Below, in pieces: positions 46,664 to 55,819 of a DNA stretch of 64,000 nucleotides. This DNA comes from Salipaludibacillus sp047795645 (GTDB lineage Bacteria; Bacillota; Bacilli; Bacillales; Salisediminibacteriaceae). A program made the position numbers and the translations under genes. Under the pieces are notes generated by a model. It ran no database searches and had not been told where the DNA came from. It was given only the letters and a program-made list of their open reading frames with translations. The stretch is from the NCBI RefSeq assembly GCF_047795645.1, contig NZ_CP181045.1:496001-560000 (forward strand), in the 5' to 3' direction. The first letter of the stretch is position 1. The number at the start of each line of letters is the position of its first letter.

Positions 46664-48211
46664 TTGATTGATACTGAACTTTGCAGAGTCGTTATTGTCG
46701 ATGATGAAACCCTAATTAGACAAGGGATTAAACATTACTTCGATTGGGAAGAGGAAGGTTTTCTGATTGTTGGTGAAGCATCGAACGGGCAAGAGGCGCT
46801 AGATTTGGTTGAATCTGTGACTCCACATATTATTATTACAGATATTGTGATGCCGATTATGGATGGGGAAGAATTAACAAAAATAGTAAAGGAAAAGTAT
46901 CAAAATATTGAGGTGTTGATCTTAAGTAGCTATGGGGAATTTGATTACGTGCGATCTAGCTTTCAAAGTGGTGTCGTTGATTATATTTTAAAACCAAAAC
47001 TTGAAGCAGACACATTACTTAAAGCATTAAAAACAGCAGCTAGTAGAGTAACCGGATTAAATATGAAAGAGAAACATGGAAATGTTGATATGTCAGTTGA
47101 TCGGATTATCGACAAATTAATTTCTGGGTTTGAAGTAAATTTTGATAAGGAAGAGATGAGACAATTTTTGCCTTACAGCAACTATTTTTTATTAGGAATC
47201 GATATAAATAACCTAAAGTCTGAGCAAAGTCTACCAATATTAAATGAGATAAAGGAAAAATTCGAATTAGCATCGCAAAACAATCAGTTTCAAACAGTTT
47301 TTCATTTCTTTAAATCACATCAGAATACGTTATTTTTCTTAATTAATAGAAACAGTAATGAATTGGACAATATCGTTGTTTATATCTCTAAAGTGATCAA
47401 AGCAAATGTTAGCTATGTATTAAGTGATGTTTTTACTGATTTTTCCCATTTAGAGAAGGTTTACAATGAGAGTCTTTCAAAACTGATTAAATGTAGATTT
47501 TATTATCCAGAACGGACTGTTATGATACACGAGCAAATGCTAAAGGCTCCAGCAAAGTTGGTACATTTTAATTTGGAACGGTTTACAGAAGAATTGAAAC
47601 GGGAACGTTTTGAAGCTGCTTTTAGCTATTTAGACAAACATGTTCAGTTAATAACTGAAATACGAAGTATGGATATATTTGAATATAAATCGTTTTTTAA
47701 CAATATCATTTTCACCATTACGATTCTGCTAAGAAATATGGATTATAATGTAAAGGATTTGGAGAAAAAGAAATATTCCTATATGACATCGATTGATGAG
47801 GCGTCGACAGCGAAAGAAGTTGTCTACCAATTGGATCAATTTGTTGATGAATCAAGACATTGTATTTTTAAACAGCAAAGCGAAGCTGAAAATCCCAATA
47901 TGAAAATGCTTATAGAGTATATTTCGGATCATTATATGGAGCCGATGAGTTTATCAGAAATAGCAAAACATTTTCACTTTAATCCTTCTTATTTATCTAG
48001 TTATTTTGCTGCGCATAATAAAGAAGGTTTCATAGAATACTTGAATAAAATTCGAATTGAAGAAGCGATAAAATTGCTTAGATCAAGTTCTTCATCTATT
48101 TCTGAGATTAGTGGCATGGTCGGATATTCGGATCACAGTTACTTTTGTAAAGTTTTCAAAAAAATAATTGGATTATCACCAAGCCAGTACAGAAGAAAAC
48201 AATATAAATGA
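46664..48211 (+). CDS. yesN: YesN-type response regulator (REC and AraC HTH)
   Basis: A protein of 515 aa. The receiver domain (about 6-125) has the acidic pair VDDE and the phospho-acceptor Asp in IIITDIVMPIMDGEE, with Lys in YILKPK. A long middle region follows, and the C-terminus has an AraC-type double HTH (about 415-512; MSLSEIAKHFHFNPSYLSSYF, ISGMVGYSDHSYFCKVFKK). TTG 46664 follows AGGAGGGG. It pairs with the histidine kinase encoded 13 bp later and should activate the CUT1 sugar transporter genes downstream. Confidence 0.92.
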   Translation: MIDTELCRVVIVDDETLIRQGIKHYFDWEEEGFLIVGEASNGQEALDLVESVTPHIIITDIVMPIMDGEELTKIVKEKYQNIEVLILSSYGEFDYVRSSFQSGVVDYILKPKLEADTLLKALKTAASRVTGLNMKEKHGNVDMSVDRIIDKLISGFEVNFDKEEMRQFLPYSNYFLLGIDINNLKSEQSLPILNEIKEKFELASQNNQFQTVFHFFKSHQNTLFFLINRNSNELDNIVVYISKVIKANVSYVLSDVFTDFSHLEKVYNESLSKLIKCRFYYPERTVMIHEQMLKAPAKLVHFNLERFTEELKRERFEAAFSYLDKHVQLITEIRSMDIFEYKSFFNNIIFTITILLRNMDYNVKDLEKKKYSYMTSIDEASTAKEVVYQLDQFVDESRHCIFKQQSEAENPNMKMLIEYISDHYMEPMSLSEIAKHFHFNPSYLSSYFAAHNKEGFIEYLNKIRIEEAIKLLRSSSSSISEISGMVGYSDHSYFCKVFKKIIGLSPSQYRRKQYK

Positions 48212-48224
48212 TAGAAAGGAATAC

Positions 48225-50015
48225 ATGATGGCATTTATACGAGATAGGATAAAACATAATGGTTTATTTATAAAATTATTCTTCTTCACTTTAATTATAA
48301 TAGTTGCAGTATCGATAACAATTACACTCACAACGCTTCGAATGTCGGAGCGTCTTTTCATCGACACATTTAGTATTACAAATGAAAAAGTCTTGAATCA
48401 AATAACAGGTAACTTCGAGTCATTTAATTATTCCATTGTGAGTGCATCCAATCATCTGCAACAAAACAGTACAATTAGAACAATTCTTACGAGAGAACAT
48501 ACAAATGCTGATTTAATGAATGCTTACTATCATTTAAATAATCATGTCGATTCGATTAAGGCCAATCTTGATACCTATGAGGCAGGAATTATGCTTGTTG
48601 GAATGAAGGGAATTAGTTTTTCAACGCAACGTCCATATTGGCAGATGTCTGATGAAGATTGGTCTGAGCATGAAATAACATCTAACACATTAGATGATCC
48701 TCGAAGACTTATGTATCAATATTACCGGCCGAGTCAAACGGAAATCGAAGATGAGGAGCAGATAATTATTGCTTCTAAAGCGCTTATGGAACGAATTTCT
48801 GGTGAAGTCTATGGTACGGTAAACTTTGCAATGAAAGAGGAGGATTTCAGACAGTTTTACAACAGCTTTACAAGTCCTGGAAATGATGTGTATTTAATGG
48901 ATATGTCTAGCGTTATTGTATCGAGTAACCGAACAGACTTAATTGGAGAGACAGAAACAGATCTATTTTCATATGTAAAAGAAATTGAAACAGAATCACA
49001 AGATTATATAAATAGAGAATTCATGGGGAAGGATCATATTATATTAAGTGAATATCTACCTTTTTTTGATATGTACTTAATCAATACGATTGATAGAGAA
49101 GTTGTAACGGAAGGTGTTATTGATAAAAAAGAAATTGCGCTACTTGTAATGGGGATTGTCTTCATCGCATTAATTATTGTTTTTATATTTTCTAGAAAAA
49201 TAACAAGTTCATTATCAAAGCTTGTGAAACAAATAGGAAATACTCCAAAACATGATTTTCATCAATACGTTTCGGTTACTGGAACGTATGAAACGAGACA
49301 AATAGGTAATGCCTTTAATTCAATGTTAGATGAGCTTCATGAATATGTTGAACAACTGATGTTATCACAAAAGCAAAAACGAAATGCTGAATTGGCGACA
49401 CTGCAACATCAAATTAATCCTCACTTTCTATATAATACACTGACATCGATCAAATTTATGGTACAGCAGGGTGGAAAAGAGGATGCTGCGCATATGATTC
49501 ATTCGTTTATTTCTTTATTACAAAATACGATTGGTAATGTTAGAGAAACGGTCACAATGAAGCAAGAGATCGAGAATTTAAAAAACTATGTCTTCATAAA
49601 TCAGAAACGTTATGGCAATCGAATCAAAGTGAATTATTTCGTTGCACCTGAATGCAAGGAGTATCATGTTCCTAAATTGATTTTGCAACCATTTGTAGAA
49701 AATGCTTTCTTTCATGGATTCAATCAAAAGCCAGAAGGGTCAATTAATGTGATGGTCTGGAAAGAGGGGGATTGGTTGGTCTGTGAAGTGATGGATAACG
49801 GTGATGGAATGGAAGTTTCAAATGACAAGAAATTTCCTGAAAAGAAACAGAAAAAACAACAGTTTTCAGGAATAGGGATACGGAACGTTCATGAACGGAT
49901 TCAGTTAATCTATGGAGAAGATTATGGTGTAGAAATAAGTAGTAAAATTGGCGAAGGGACTAAGGCTCGTATGACACTCCCAAGCCCTAAAAAACAAAGT
50001 GTTCTTTCGGAATAG
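48225..50015 (+). CDS. yesM: YesM-type sensor histidine kinase
   Basis: A protein of 596 aa. One membrane helix near residues 13-35, an extracellular sensor region to about 300, a second helix (EIALLVMGIVFIALIIVFIFS), a HAMP segment, and a His_kinase domain with the phospho-acceptor His in LQHQINPHFLYNTL. A C-terminal ATPase domain has VENAFFHGF and MDNGDGM. Start ATG 48225 or 48228 follows AAAGGA. It senses an extracellular sugar or a loaded binding protein and phosphorylates the adjacent YesN-type regulator. Confidence 0.92.
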   Translation: MMAFIRDRIKHNGLFIKLFFFTLIIIVAVSITITLTTLRMSERLFIDTFSITNEKVLNQITGNFESFNYSIVSASNHLQQNSTIRTILTREHTNADLMNAYYHLNNHVDSIKANLDTYEAGIMLVGMKGISFSTQRPYWQMSDEDWSEHEITSNTLDDPRRLMYQYYRPSQTEIEDEEQIIIASKALMERISGEVYGTVNFAMKEEDFRQFYNSFTSPGNDVYLMDMSSVIVSSNRTDLIGETETDLFSYVKEIETESQDYINREFMGKDHIILSEYLPFFDMYLINTIDREVVTEGVIDKKEIALLVMGIVFIALIIVFIFSRKITSSLSKLVKQIGNTPKHDFHQYVSVTGTYETRQIGNAFNSMLDELHEYVEQLMLSQKQKRNAELATLQHQINPHFLYNTLTSIKFMVQQGGKEDAAHMIHSFISLLQNTIGNVRETVTMKQEIENLKNYVFINQKRYGNRIKVNYFVAPECKEYHVPKLILQPFVENAFFHGFNQKPEGSINVMVWKEGDWLVCEVMDNGDGMEVSNDKKFPEKKQKKQQFSGIGIRNVHERIQLIYGEDYGVEISSKIGEGTKARMTLPSPKKQSVLSE

Positions 50016-50158
50016 GTGTTGGAATAATAAAAATCGTTATAGAATCTAAAAAAAGTCTTAGTTAGAGAAAGCTTCTATATTAAAAGATATAGAAATATCA
50101 CAAAATTGCAAAAATATAATCCTAATGATATGAAGCCTGCAAGTGATATCATGATGAT

Positions 50159-50177
50159 GTAAGAGAAAGCGCTTACA
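50159..50177 (+). promoter_or_regulatory. Candidate cre site before the sugar-binding gene
   Basis: AGAAAGCGCTTACA matches the cre core (AAAGCGCTT), and the flanks TGTAAG and CTTACA make a dyad. It lies 28 bp before the binding-protein start. Confidence 0.6.
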
Positions 50178-50204
50178 AAAAACTAAAAATAGGGGGAATT
50201 AAGA

Positions 50205-51587
50205 ATGAAAAAAATGTGGGTAACATTATTTTTAGTATGCATCATGTTGTTAGCGGCATGTTCTTCAGGAAATGATTCAGATTCGACAAGTGGAGAGGCA
50301 TCCAATAATGAGAATGACAATGTAAGTGAAAATGATAATGAGGAAGTAAATGATGAAGAAAACAATGAAGAAAATGAAGCTGTTGAAGAAGGCGAGGCAG
50401 GTGCAATTACAGTTTGGGCATGGGACCCGAATTTTAACATTAAAGCAATGGATTTAGCAAAAGAAGCTTATGCCTCTGAAAATCCAGATCTTGAGATTAA
50501 TATTAATGAATTTGCTCAAGATGATATTATTCAAAAATTAAATACGAGCTTAAGCTCAGGTACTACGAGTGGCTTACCGAATATTGTATTAATTGAAGAT
50601 TATCGGGCGCAAAGTTTTCTTCAGGCTTACCCTGGATCTTTCTATCCATTAACTGGTTCGTTTGAGGTAGATGATTTTGCTGATTATAAAATTTCACCAA
50701 CAAGTTTAGACGGTGAAAACTATGCACTACCATTTGATACAGGTGTTACAGGATTGTTTGTAAGAACTGATTATTTAGAAGAAGCAGGCTACAGTATTGA
50801 TGACCTACAAGATATTGATTGGAACGAGTACATTGAGATTGGAAAAGAGGTTAAAGAGGCGACTGGAAATCAGATGCTCACCTTGGATCCAAATGACCTG
50901 GGTATCATTCGTTTAATGATACAAACGAGTGGTTCTTGGTACGTTGAAGAGGATGGGACTACTCCTGACCTAGCTAACAACGAAGCGCTTCATGTTGCAT
51001 TTGAAATATACAAAGAACTTCTCGATGAGGACTTAGCAAGAGTTGTTTCTGACTGGAGCCAATTCTTAGCAGGATTTAATAGTGGTGATGTTGCATCAGT
51101 ACCTACAGGAAACTGGATTACAGCTTCTGTAAAAGCGGAAGAATCTCAGTCAGGAAACTGGGCGGTAGCACCTCTCCCAACTTTACCTGGTGTGGAAGGT
51201 TCTGTGAATGCATCGAACTTAGGTGGGAGTTCTTGGTACGTTCTTGACATCGAAGGGAAAGAAGACGCGGCTGATTTCTTAGCAAAAACTTTTGGATCTA
51301 ATGTGGATCTATATCAAGACTTCATTACTGAAATAGGAGCTATGGGTACGTATTTACCAGCTTCGGAAGGGGATGCGTATCAAGTTGAAGATGAGTTCTT
51401 TGGCGGTCAGACAATCTTGGCTGATTTCGCAGAATGGTATGAGGAAATACCTCAAGTAAACTACGGTTTGCATACGTATGCCATTGAGGACGTTCTCGTG
51501 GAAGCGATGCAAAATTATCTTAATGGGCAAGAAGTTGATCAAGTGTTAGAAGACGCTCAACAGAACGCGGAAGCACAAGTAAACTAG
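50205..51587 (+). CDS. CUT1 sugar ABC transporter binding lipoprotein
   Basis: A protein of 460 aa: lipoprotein signal (LAACSSG), acidic linker to about residue 65, and a family-1 extracellular solute-binding fold (ITVWAWDPNFNIKAMDLA, YALPFDTGVTGLFVRTDYL, VPTGNWITASV, LGGSSWYVLD). ATG 50205 follows AGGGGGAATTAAGA. It captures an oligosaccharide and delivers it to the two permeases downstream. No ATPase gene is present; such systems in Bacillus share MsmX. YesN/YesM upstream probably controls it. Confidence 0.92.
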   Translation: MKKMWVTLFLVCIMLLAACSSGNDSDSTSGEASNNENDNVSENDNEEVNDEENNEENEAVEEGEAGAITVWAWDPNFNIKAMDLAKEAYASENPDLEININEFAQDDIIQKLNTSLSSGTTSGLPNIVLIEDYRAQSFLQAYPGSFYPLTGSFEVDDFADYKISPTSLDGENYALPFDTGVTGLFVRTDYLEEAGYSIDDLQDIDWNEYIEIGKEVKEATGNQMLTLDPNDLGIIRLMIQTSGSWYVEEDGTTPDLANNEALHVAFEIYKELLDEDLARVVSDWSQFLAGFNSGDVASVPTGNWITASVKAEESQSGNWAVAPLPTLPGVEGSVNASNLGGSSWYVLDIEGKEDAADFLAKTFGSNVDLYQDFITEIGAMGTYLPASEGDAYQVEDEFFGGQTILADFAEWYEEIPQVNYGLHTYAIEDVLVEAMQNYLNGQEVDQVLEDAQQNAEAQVN

Positions 51588-51630
51588 CGATCAATATACT
51601 ACCAATCTTTTTGCAAACTTATAAATGAAG

Positions 51631-51716
51631 GAGCCTCGAGAACATGCTCGCTTCGCCTTGAACTCAGAAGGGAAACGATCTGACGGGTGCTGACGAGTTG
51701 GTCTCGAGCTCTTTTA
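51631..51716 (+). other. Large stem between binding-protein and permease genes
   Basis: GAGCCTCGAGA (51631-51641) pairs with TCTCGAGCTC (51702-51711) and TTTT follows. Such a stem could stop most transcripts or protect the 3' end of the binding-protein mRNA, so that it is made in excess over the permeases. Confidence 0.6.
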
Positions 51717-51743
51717 TTTTTAGATAGAAAGGAGTGTCTTCAG

Positions 51744-52694
51744 GTGGAAACAGCAAAGAACATGGGACAGACTGAATCAGAAAAACCAATCAAGAGCTAT
51801 CAGCCGAAAAAAACAAGGTTGAATCATCGGGTTAAAAATGGACTTATTGGATGGTCGTTTGTACTCTTATCCGTCTTGTTAATTTCAATCTTTTATTTTT
51901 ATCCAATGGTTCAAGCTCTAATCTTGTCTTTTCAATCTGGAGCTGGAACAAACCTCGAATATGTTGGAATTGATAACTATATACGCTTATTTAGTGATAC
52001 GACTTTCTTAACATCTTTAAAAAATACAGTTATATATCTTTTGGTTCAAGTACCTGTCATGATAGTACTCGCTTTAATTATATCCGTGCTTTTGAATGAT
52101 AAGAAGTTGAAGATGAGAGGTTGGTTTCGAACTGCCATCTTTTTACCGTGTGTGACATCTTTAGTTGCTTATGCCGTCATTTTTAAATATATGTTTGGCA
52201 CAGATGGCTTGATAAACTTGATGCTGTTGAATTTTTCGATTATTTCTAACCCGATTGGGTGGCTGACAGATCCGTTTTGGGCAAAAATCACGATTATTAT
52301 TGCAATAACTTGGCGCTGGACAGGATATAATATGATATTTTATCTATCCGCGTTGCAAAACATAGATTATTCGATTTATGAAGCGGCAAAAATTGATGGT
52401 GCCTCGGCTTTACAGCAATTTTTCAAAATTACGATTCCTATGCTGAAGCCGATTATATTATTTACATCGATCATTTCGACGATCGGGACCCTGCAGTTGT
52501 TTGATGAAGTCATGAATATTACTAGTGGCGGACCGGGGAATGCGACGTTAACAATTTCTCAATACATTTATAACATTTCATTTCAATATACGCCGGACTT
52601 TGGGTATGCAGCAACTGTTTCATATGCGATCGTTATTTTAATCGTCTTCTTTTCGATCCTTCAATTTAAAGTGGCAGGTGATAATAATGGCTAA
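51744..52694 (+). CDS. CUT1 sugar ABC transporter permease 1 (MalF/LplB type)
   Basis: A protein of 316 aa with six main helices after a hydrophilic N-terminus of about 35 residues. The EAA loop reads YEAAKIDGASALQQFFKITIPMLKP, the site that contacts the ATPase. GTG 51744 follows AAAGGAG at 9 nt. It overlaps permease 2 by 8 bp. Confidence 0.92.
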   Translation: METAKNMGQTESEKPIKSYQPKKTRLNHRVKNGLIGWSFVLLSVLLISIFYFYPMVQALILSFQSGAGTNLEYVGIDNYIRLFSDTTFLTSLKNTVIYLLVQVPVMIVLALIISVLLNDKKLKMRGWFRTAIFLPCVTSLVAYAVIFKYMFGTDGLINLMLLNFSIISNPIGWLTDPFWAKITIIIAITWRWTGYNMIFYLSALQNIDYSIYEAAKIDGASALQQFFKITIPMLKPIILFTSIISTIGTLQLFDEVMNITSGGPGNATLTISQYIYNISFQYTPDFGYAATVSYAIVILIVFFSILQFKVAGDNNG

Positions 52695-53511
52695 GATGAA
52701 ACGATTTTTTATATACCTCATCCTATCAATTATTTCGATCGTTTCGATTTTTCCGTTTTTCTGGATGGTTATTAGTGCTACGAACAAGTCAGTCGATGTA
52801 ACGCAAGGACGATTATTGCCGGGCACGCATTTGTGGGAAAACTTTCAGACGTTACTAGAAACCGTTGACCTTGTTCCTGCCTTGATGAATTCGGCAAAAA
52901 TATCGATAACGACAACTGTCTTATCTCTTTTTATAGCTTCATTAGCAGGGTATGGCTTTGAAATTTTCCGCAGTAGAGCAAAAGATATTGTCTTTAATAT
53001 TTTGCTCTTATCGATGATGATTCCATTCGCTGCATTGATGGTCCCGTTATTTCGAATGTTCGGGCAGATTTCTCAAGTGTTTCCTGGAATAGGCATTGAT
53101 ACGATCCCAGCTGTTATCTTCCCAACATTGACAACGGCTTTCTTAATATTTTTCTTTAGGCAAAGCACAAAAATGTTTCCTAGGGAGATGATCGAAGCGG
53201 GCAGGATTGACGGTTTAACGGAGTTAGGAGTTTTCCTTCGAATTTACGTACCGACGATGAAGACGACGTATGCAGCAGCGGCAATTATAACGTTTATGCT
53301 CAGTTGGAACAATTATTTATGGCCGTTAGTCGTTCTTCAGTCACCAGAGAACCAAACGATTCCATTGCTTATTTCAAACTTAGGATCTAGTTATACTCCT
53401 GATTTCGGAGTGATTATGTCAGCAATCGTTATCGCAACGTTACCTACTGCATTAATCTTTTTCTTGATGCAAAAGCACTTTGTTGCAGGAATGATGGGAT
53501 CGATCAAGTAA
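52687..53511 (+). CDS. CUT1 sugar ABC transporter permease 2 (MalG/LplC type)
   Basis: A protein of 274 aa with six helices. The EAA loop reads EMIEAGRIDGLTELGVFLRIYVP, and the C-terminus QKHFVAGMMGSIK is typical of MalG-like proteins. ATG 52687 follows AGGTGAT. It closes the operon; a REP-like doublet begins 9 bp after its stop and may end the transcript. Confidence 0.92.
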   Translation: MAKMKRFFIYLILSIISIVSIFPFFWMVISATNKSVDVTQGRLLPGTHLWENFQTLLETVDLVPALMNSAKISITTTVLSLFIASLAGYGFEIFRSRAKDIVFNILLLSMMIPFAALMVPLFRMFGQISQVFPGIGIDTIPAVIFPTLTTAFLIFFFRQSTKMFPREMIEAGRIDGLTELGVFLRIYVPTMKTTYAAAAIITFMLSWNNYLWPLVVLQSPENQTIPLLISNLGSSYTPDFGVIMSAIVIATLPTALIFFLMQKHFVAGMMGSIK

Positions 53512-53519
53512 AAAAATTA

Positions 53520-53579
53520 AGAAGCAAAAGAACCGTCCCCGCGCTTCCTAAGAAGCGCGGGGACGGTTCTTCTGCTTCC
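53520..53579. repeat. REP-like doublet, head to head
   Basis: Two inverted copies (53520-53548 and 53551-53579) meet at TAAGAAGC and can form one long hairpin of about 28 bp. A decayed third piece (AAAGGAACCGTCC) lies at about 53652. The rest of the gap to 53753 shows nothing else. Confidence 0.88.
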
Positions 53580-53753
53580 CAAGCTTACCGACAAACATAG
53601 ACGTAATCAACTTGATTGAATGACTGCAAAAGCAATTAAATCAAGTAGGAGAAAGGAACCGTCCATTCTCATCAAATTCTAATCTAATGTTAATGTTAGG
53701 TTCATTTAAAGCGGGTAATATGTAACTATAGGAAATAGAAAGGAATGATAAAT

Positions 53754-54635
53754 ATGAAAAGAATAGTAATAGGATTAACATCTATCTTGCTTTTATCAGC
53801 ATGTGGAGCAGGTGAAATGAACGAGAATAGTTCCAATACTGGAGCAGAAATCAATACTGGAGCAGAAAATGGTAACAATCAAAATGAATTACCGGAAGAT
53901 GAGTCGAATAACGATGGCAATGATGAGGACAATGCGGATAATCAGATCTCTGAATCTGAATCGCAAAATGATTCAAGTGAGGAAACAACAATGCAAGGTG
54001 ATGTGTATGAATTTGATTTACATGTCGAATTTTTAAATGGAGAAGAATGGGAATTTGAATATGAGCGTGATGACGAAGAAGACATGGAGATCGAACGTGA
54101 TGGAGAAGAGGCAATCCTTGGAGCAGATGCTCGTTTAGAAATTGAAGAAATCTTAACAGAAATTAATATAACAAAGGATCGTCCATTGATGGAAATGAAG
54201 GAAGAAGTCTTGTCTGTTCTTGATGTATCAATCGAAGAAGTAGAGGATTTTGATTTAGAAATGAAGTACGATAGTGGAGAAGCGATAGAATTTGACCATG
54301 AATCTGGCGGAAACGGAGATTTAGGAAATGTTCGTGAGTTAGATATCGATATCGACTTCTTTAATGGAGATGACTGGAAATATGAGTATGATGCGGATGA
54401 TCAAGAAGCAGAGATTGAACGAGGAGATGGAATAGAGATCGAAGGTTCAGAAGCATTATCAGAGATTGAAGCATTACTAGGTGAAATTTCTATCACGACG
54501 GACCGTTCGATTCAAGAGATGAAGCAAGAAGTTCTACTCGCACTAGATATTGACGAGAGCGATGTGAAAGACTTTGATATTGACGTAGAATATGAAAATG
54601 GAGAGACAGTAAAATTCAAGCATGACGTGGAATAG
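53754..54635 (+). CDS. Lipoprotein with two tandem YusW-like domains
   Basis: A protein of 293 aa: lipoprotein signal (LLSACGAG), an Asn/Glu/Asp-rich spacer to about residue 80, then two copies of a 100-residue domain. Each begins with a strand such as FDLHVEFLNGEEWEFEYE or LDIDIDFFNGDDWKYEYD, followed by a helix and ending FDLEMKYDSGEAIEFDH or FDIDVEYENGETVKFKH. This resembles the YusW family, of unknown function. ATG 53754 is chosen because AAAGGA is 9 nt upstream. It is strongly acidic and faces outward. Confidence 0.75.
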   Translation: MKRIVIGLTSILLLSACGAGEMNENSSNTGAEINTGAENGNNQNELPEDESNNDGNDEDNADNQISESESQNDSSEETTMQGDVYEFDLHVEFLNGEEWEFEYERDDEEDMEIERDGEEAILGADARLEIEEILTEINITKDRPLMEMKEEVLSVLDVSIEEVEDFDLEMKYDSGEAIEFDHESGGNGDLGNVRELDIDIDFFNGDDWKYEYDADDQEAEIERGDGIEIEGSEALSEIEALLGEISITTDRSIQEMKQEVLLALDIDESDVKDFDIDVEYENGETVKFKHDVE

Positions 54636-54646
54636 TGAAAAGCAAT

Positions 54647-54675
54647 GGAAGCAGGGGGACGGTTCTCCTGCTTCC
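54647..54675 (+). repeat. REP-like element after YusW-like gene
   Basis: GGAAGC, GGGGGACGGTTCTCC core and GCTTCC; 11 bp after the stop codon, likely also a terminator. Confidence 0.85.
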
Positions 54676-54777
54676 ATTTTCAATCGATGCAAGAGCTCAT
54701 TTCTTTCAAGTGAATTCAAATAATGCTATTATAATGGGAAGTTGACAAAGATCGAATTCGACTAGGAGGAAATAAAT

Positions 54778-55356
54778 ATGACAAAGAAAATCACCGTGTA
54801 CTCAGATTTCTTGTGACCATTCTGTTTCATCGGGAAAGTCCCACTTGACCAGGTGGCCAAGGATCATGATATCGAAGTAGAGTGGAAGTCTTTTGAGTTA
54901 AGACCAGAGGGAGTAGAGACACCGTCTCACTCACCTGAATATTACGAACAAGCGAAAGCAAATGTGAAACGGATGTCAGAACAATATGGATTAGAAATGA
55001 AGTGGAATGATAAAAGCAAGCATTCTCGACACGCATTAGAAGGTGCGAAATTCGCTGAGAAGCAAGGGCTTGATAATGAATACCATGACGCTGTTTTTAA
55101 GGCGCACTTTCAACAAGAGAAAACGATCAATGACATCGATACCCTCGTGAAAATTGCTGAGAATATCGGTCTTGACCCACGAGCGTTTAGAACCGCATTA
55201 GAATCTCGAGAGTACGAACAACAAGTAGTAAGTGAAATGGAAGAAGCTCAACGCCATGGTGTTACCGCTGTTCCTTGCTTTATTTCAGGAACAAAAGGAG
55301 TATTGGGAGCGCAAACCTATAAGTCACTTTTAAAACTAATAGGCGAAGAAGCATAA
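54778..55356 (+). CDS. DsbA/FrnE-family oxidoreductase with in-frame UGA (Sec13 candidate)
   Basis: A frame of 192 codons plus stop from ATG 54778, preceded by AGGAGG and a TATAAT (54730-54735). Codon 13 is TGA (54814-54816), in VYSDFL-(UGA)-PFCFIGK. In FrnE-type DsbA relatives this place holds the first Cys of the CPxC active site, so UGA replaces exactly the nucleophile while Cys16 remains. The rest is intact: helical insert (SPEYYEQAKANVKRMSEQYG), cis-Pro loop GVTAVPCF, C-terminal helix and a terminator. Either it is a selenoprotein (Sec13-x-x-Cys16) or a nonsense allele of an otherwise healthy gene. Without readthrough the next start, GTG 54853, would give a protein lacking the active site. 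Confidence 0.8.
54832..54856 (+). other. SECIS-like hairpins downstream of UGA
   Basis: CCACTT (54841-54846) pairs with AGGTGG (54851-54856) with loop GACC, which begins with G and lies 31-34 nt after UGA. An alternative GGG-AAAGT-CCC hairpin (54832-54842) has its loop at 19-23 nt. Both loops fall within the distance reported for bacterial SECIS elements. The fold is by eye only. Confidence 0.4.
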
Positions 55357-55358
55357 AT

Positions 55359-55405
55359 AAAAAACGTCTAACAAATGCATGTTCATTTGTTAGATGTTTT
55401 TTATT
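55359..55405 (+). terminator. Terminator of the DsbA/FrnE gene
   Basis: AACGTCTAACAAATG and CATTTGTTAGATGTT form a stem with T residues after it. Confidence 0.9.
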
Positions 55406-55675
55406 GAATAAAGATTTATTAGATTGGTTTGGGTTGCAACTTTTATAGTGATTTGTGTGAAATAAAATGAGAAGAAATATGCAAGTTAAAATAAATGCAT
55501 AGTATGGTCTACCGATTTTACTTCAGATAATAGAACAAAACTATTTTTGTCATTATATGTTAAAATCATAAAAGGGATATAGATGAGTCAATTTCATAAT
55601 GCATTTTCTGAATAAAGTCAGAAGCGCAGAATATCAAGAGTACTCTTTTAAAAAATCGTCACTTTAAAAGCTAGT

Positions 55676-55798
55676 GTTGATAGTTGAAAACTTGCTCGCT
55701 TGCCGCAGGCAATGCTTCAGCTAATCGGGGGAAACCGCCCCGATGGATCTTCAGCTATTGCTTTTCCTGCAGGCGTCTCACAGATTTTCAACATCAAC
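55676..55798. repeat. Palindromic end element next to IS remnant
   Basis: GTTGATAGTTGAAAA (55676-55690) and TTTTCAACATCAAC (55785-55798) are inverted ends. Inside, ATCGGGG pairs with CCCCGAT, and CAGCT/AGCTA and GCAGG/CCTGC also pair. The whole is a nested hairpin of the kind found at ends of IS1182-like elements in Bacillaceae. The 270 bp to its left (55406-55675) show nothing recognisable. Confidence 0.65.
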
Positions 55799-55819
55799 GA
55801 TCAAAAATTTTGTATACCT

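Noticed and set aside
54853..55356. Truncated DsbA-like gene starting at GTG 54853
   Set aside because: No ribosome site fits that GTG, and the codons upstream back to ATG 54778 clearly encode the start of the family, broken only by UGA.
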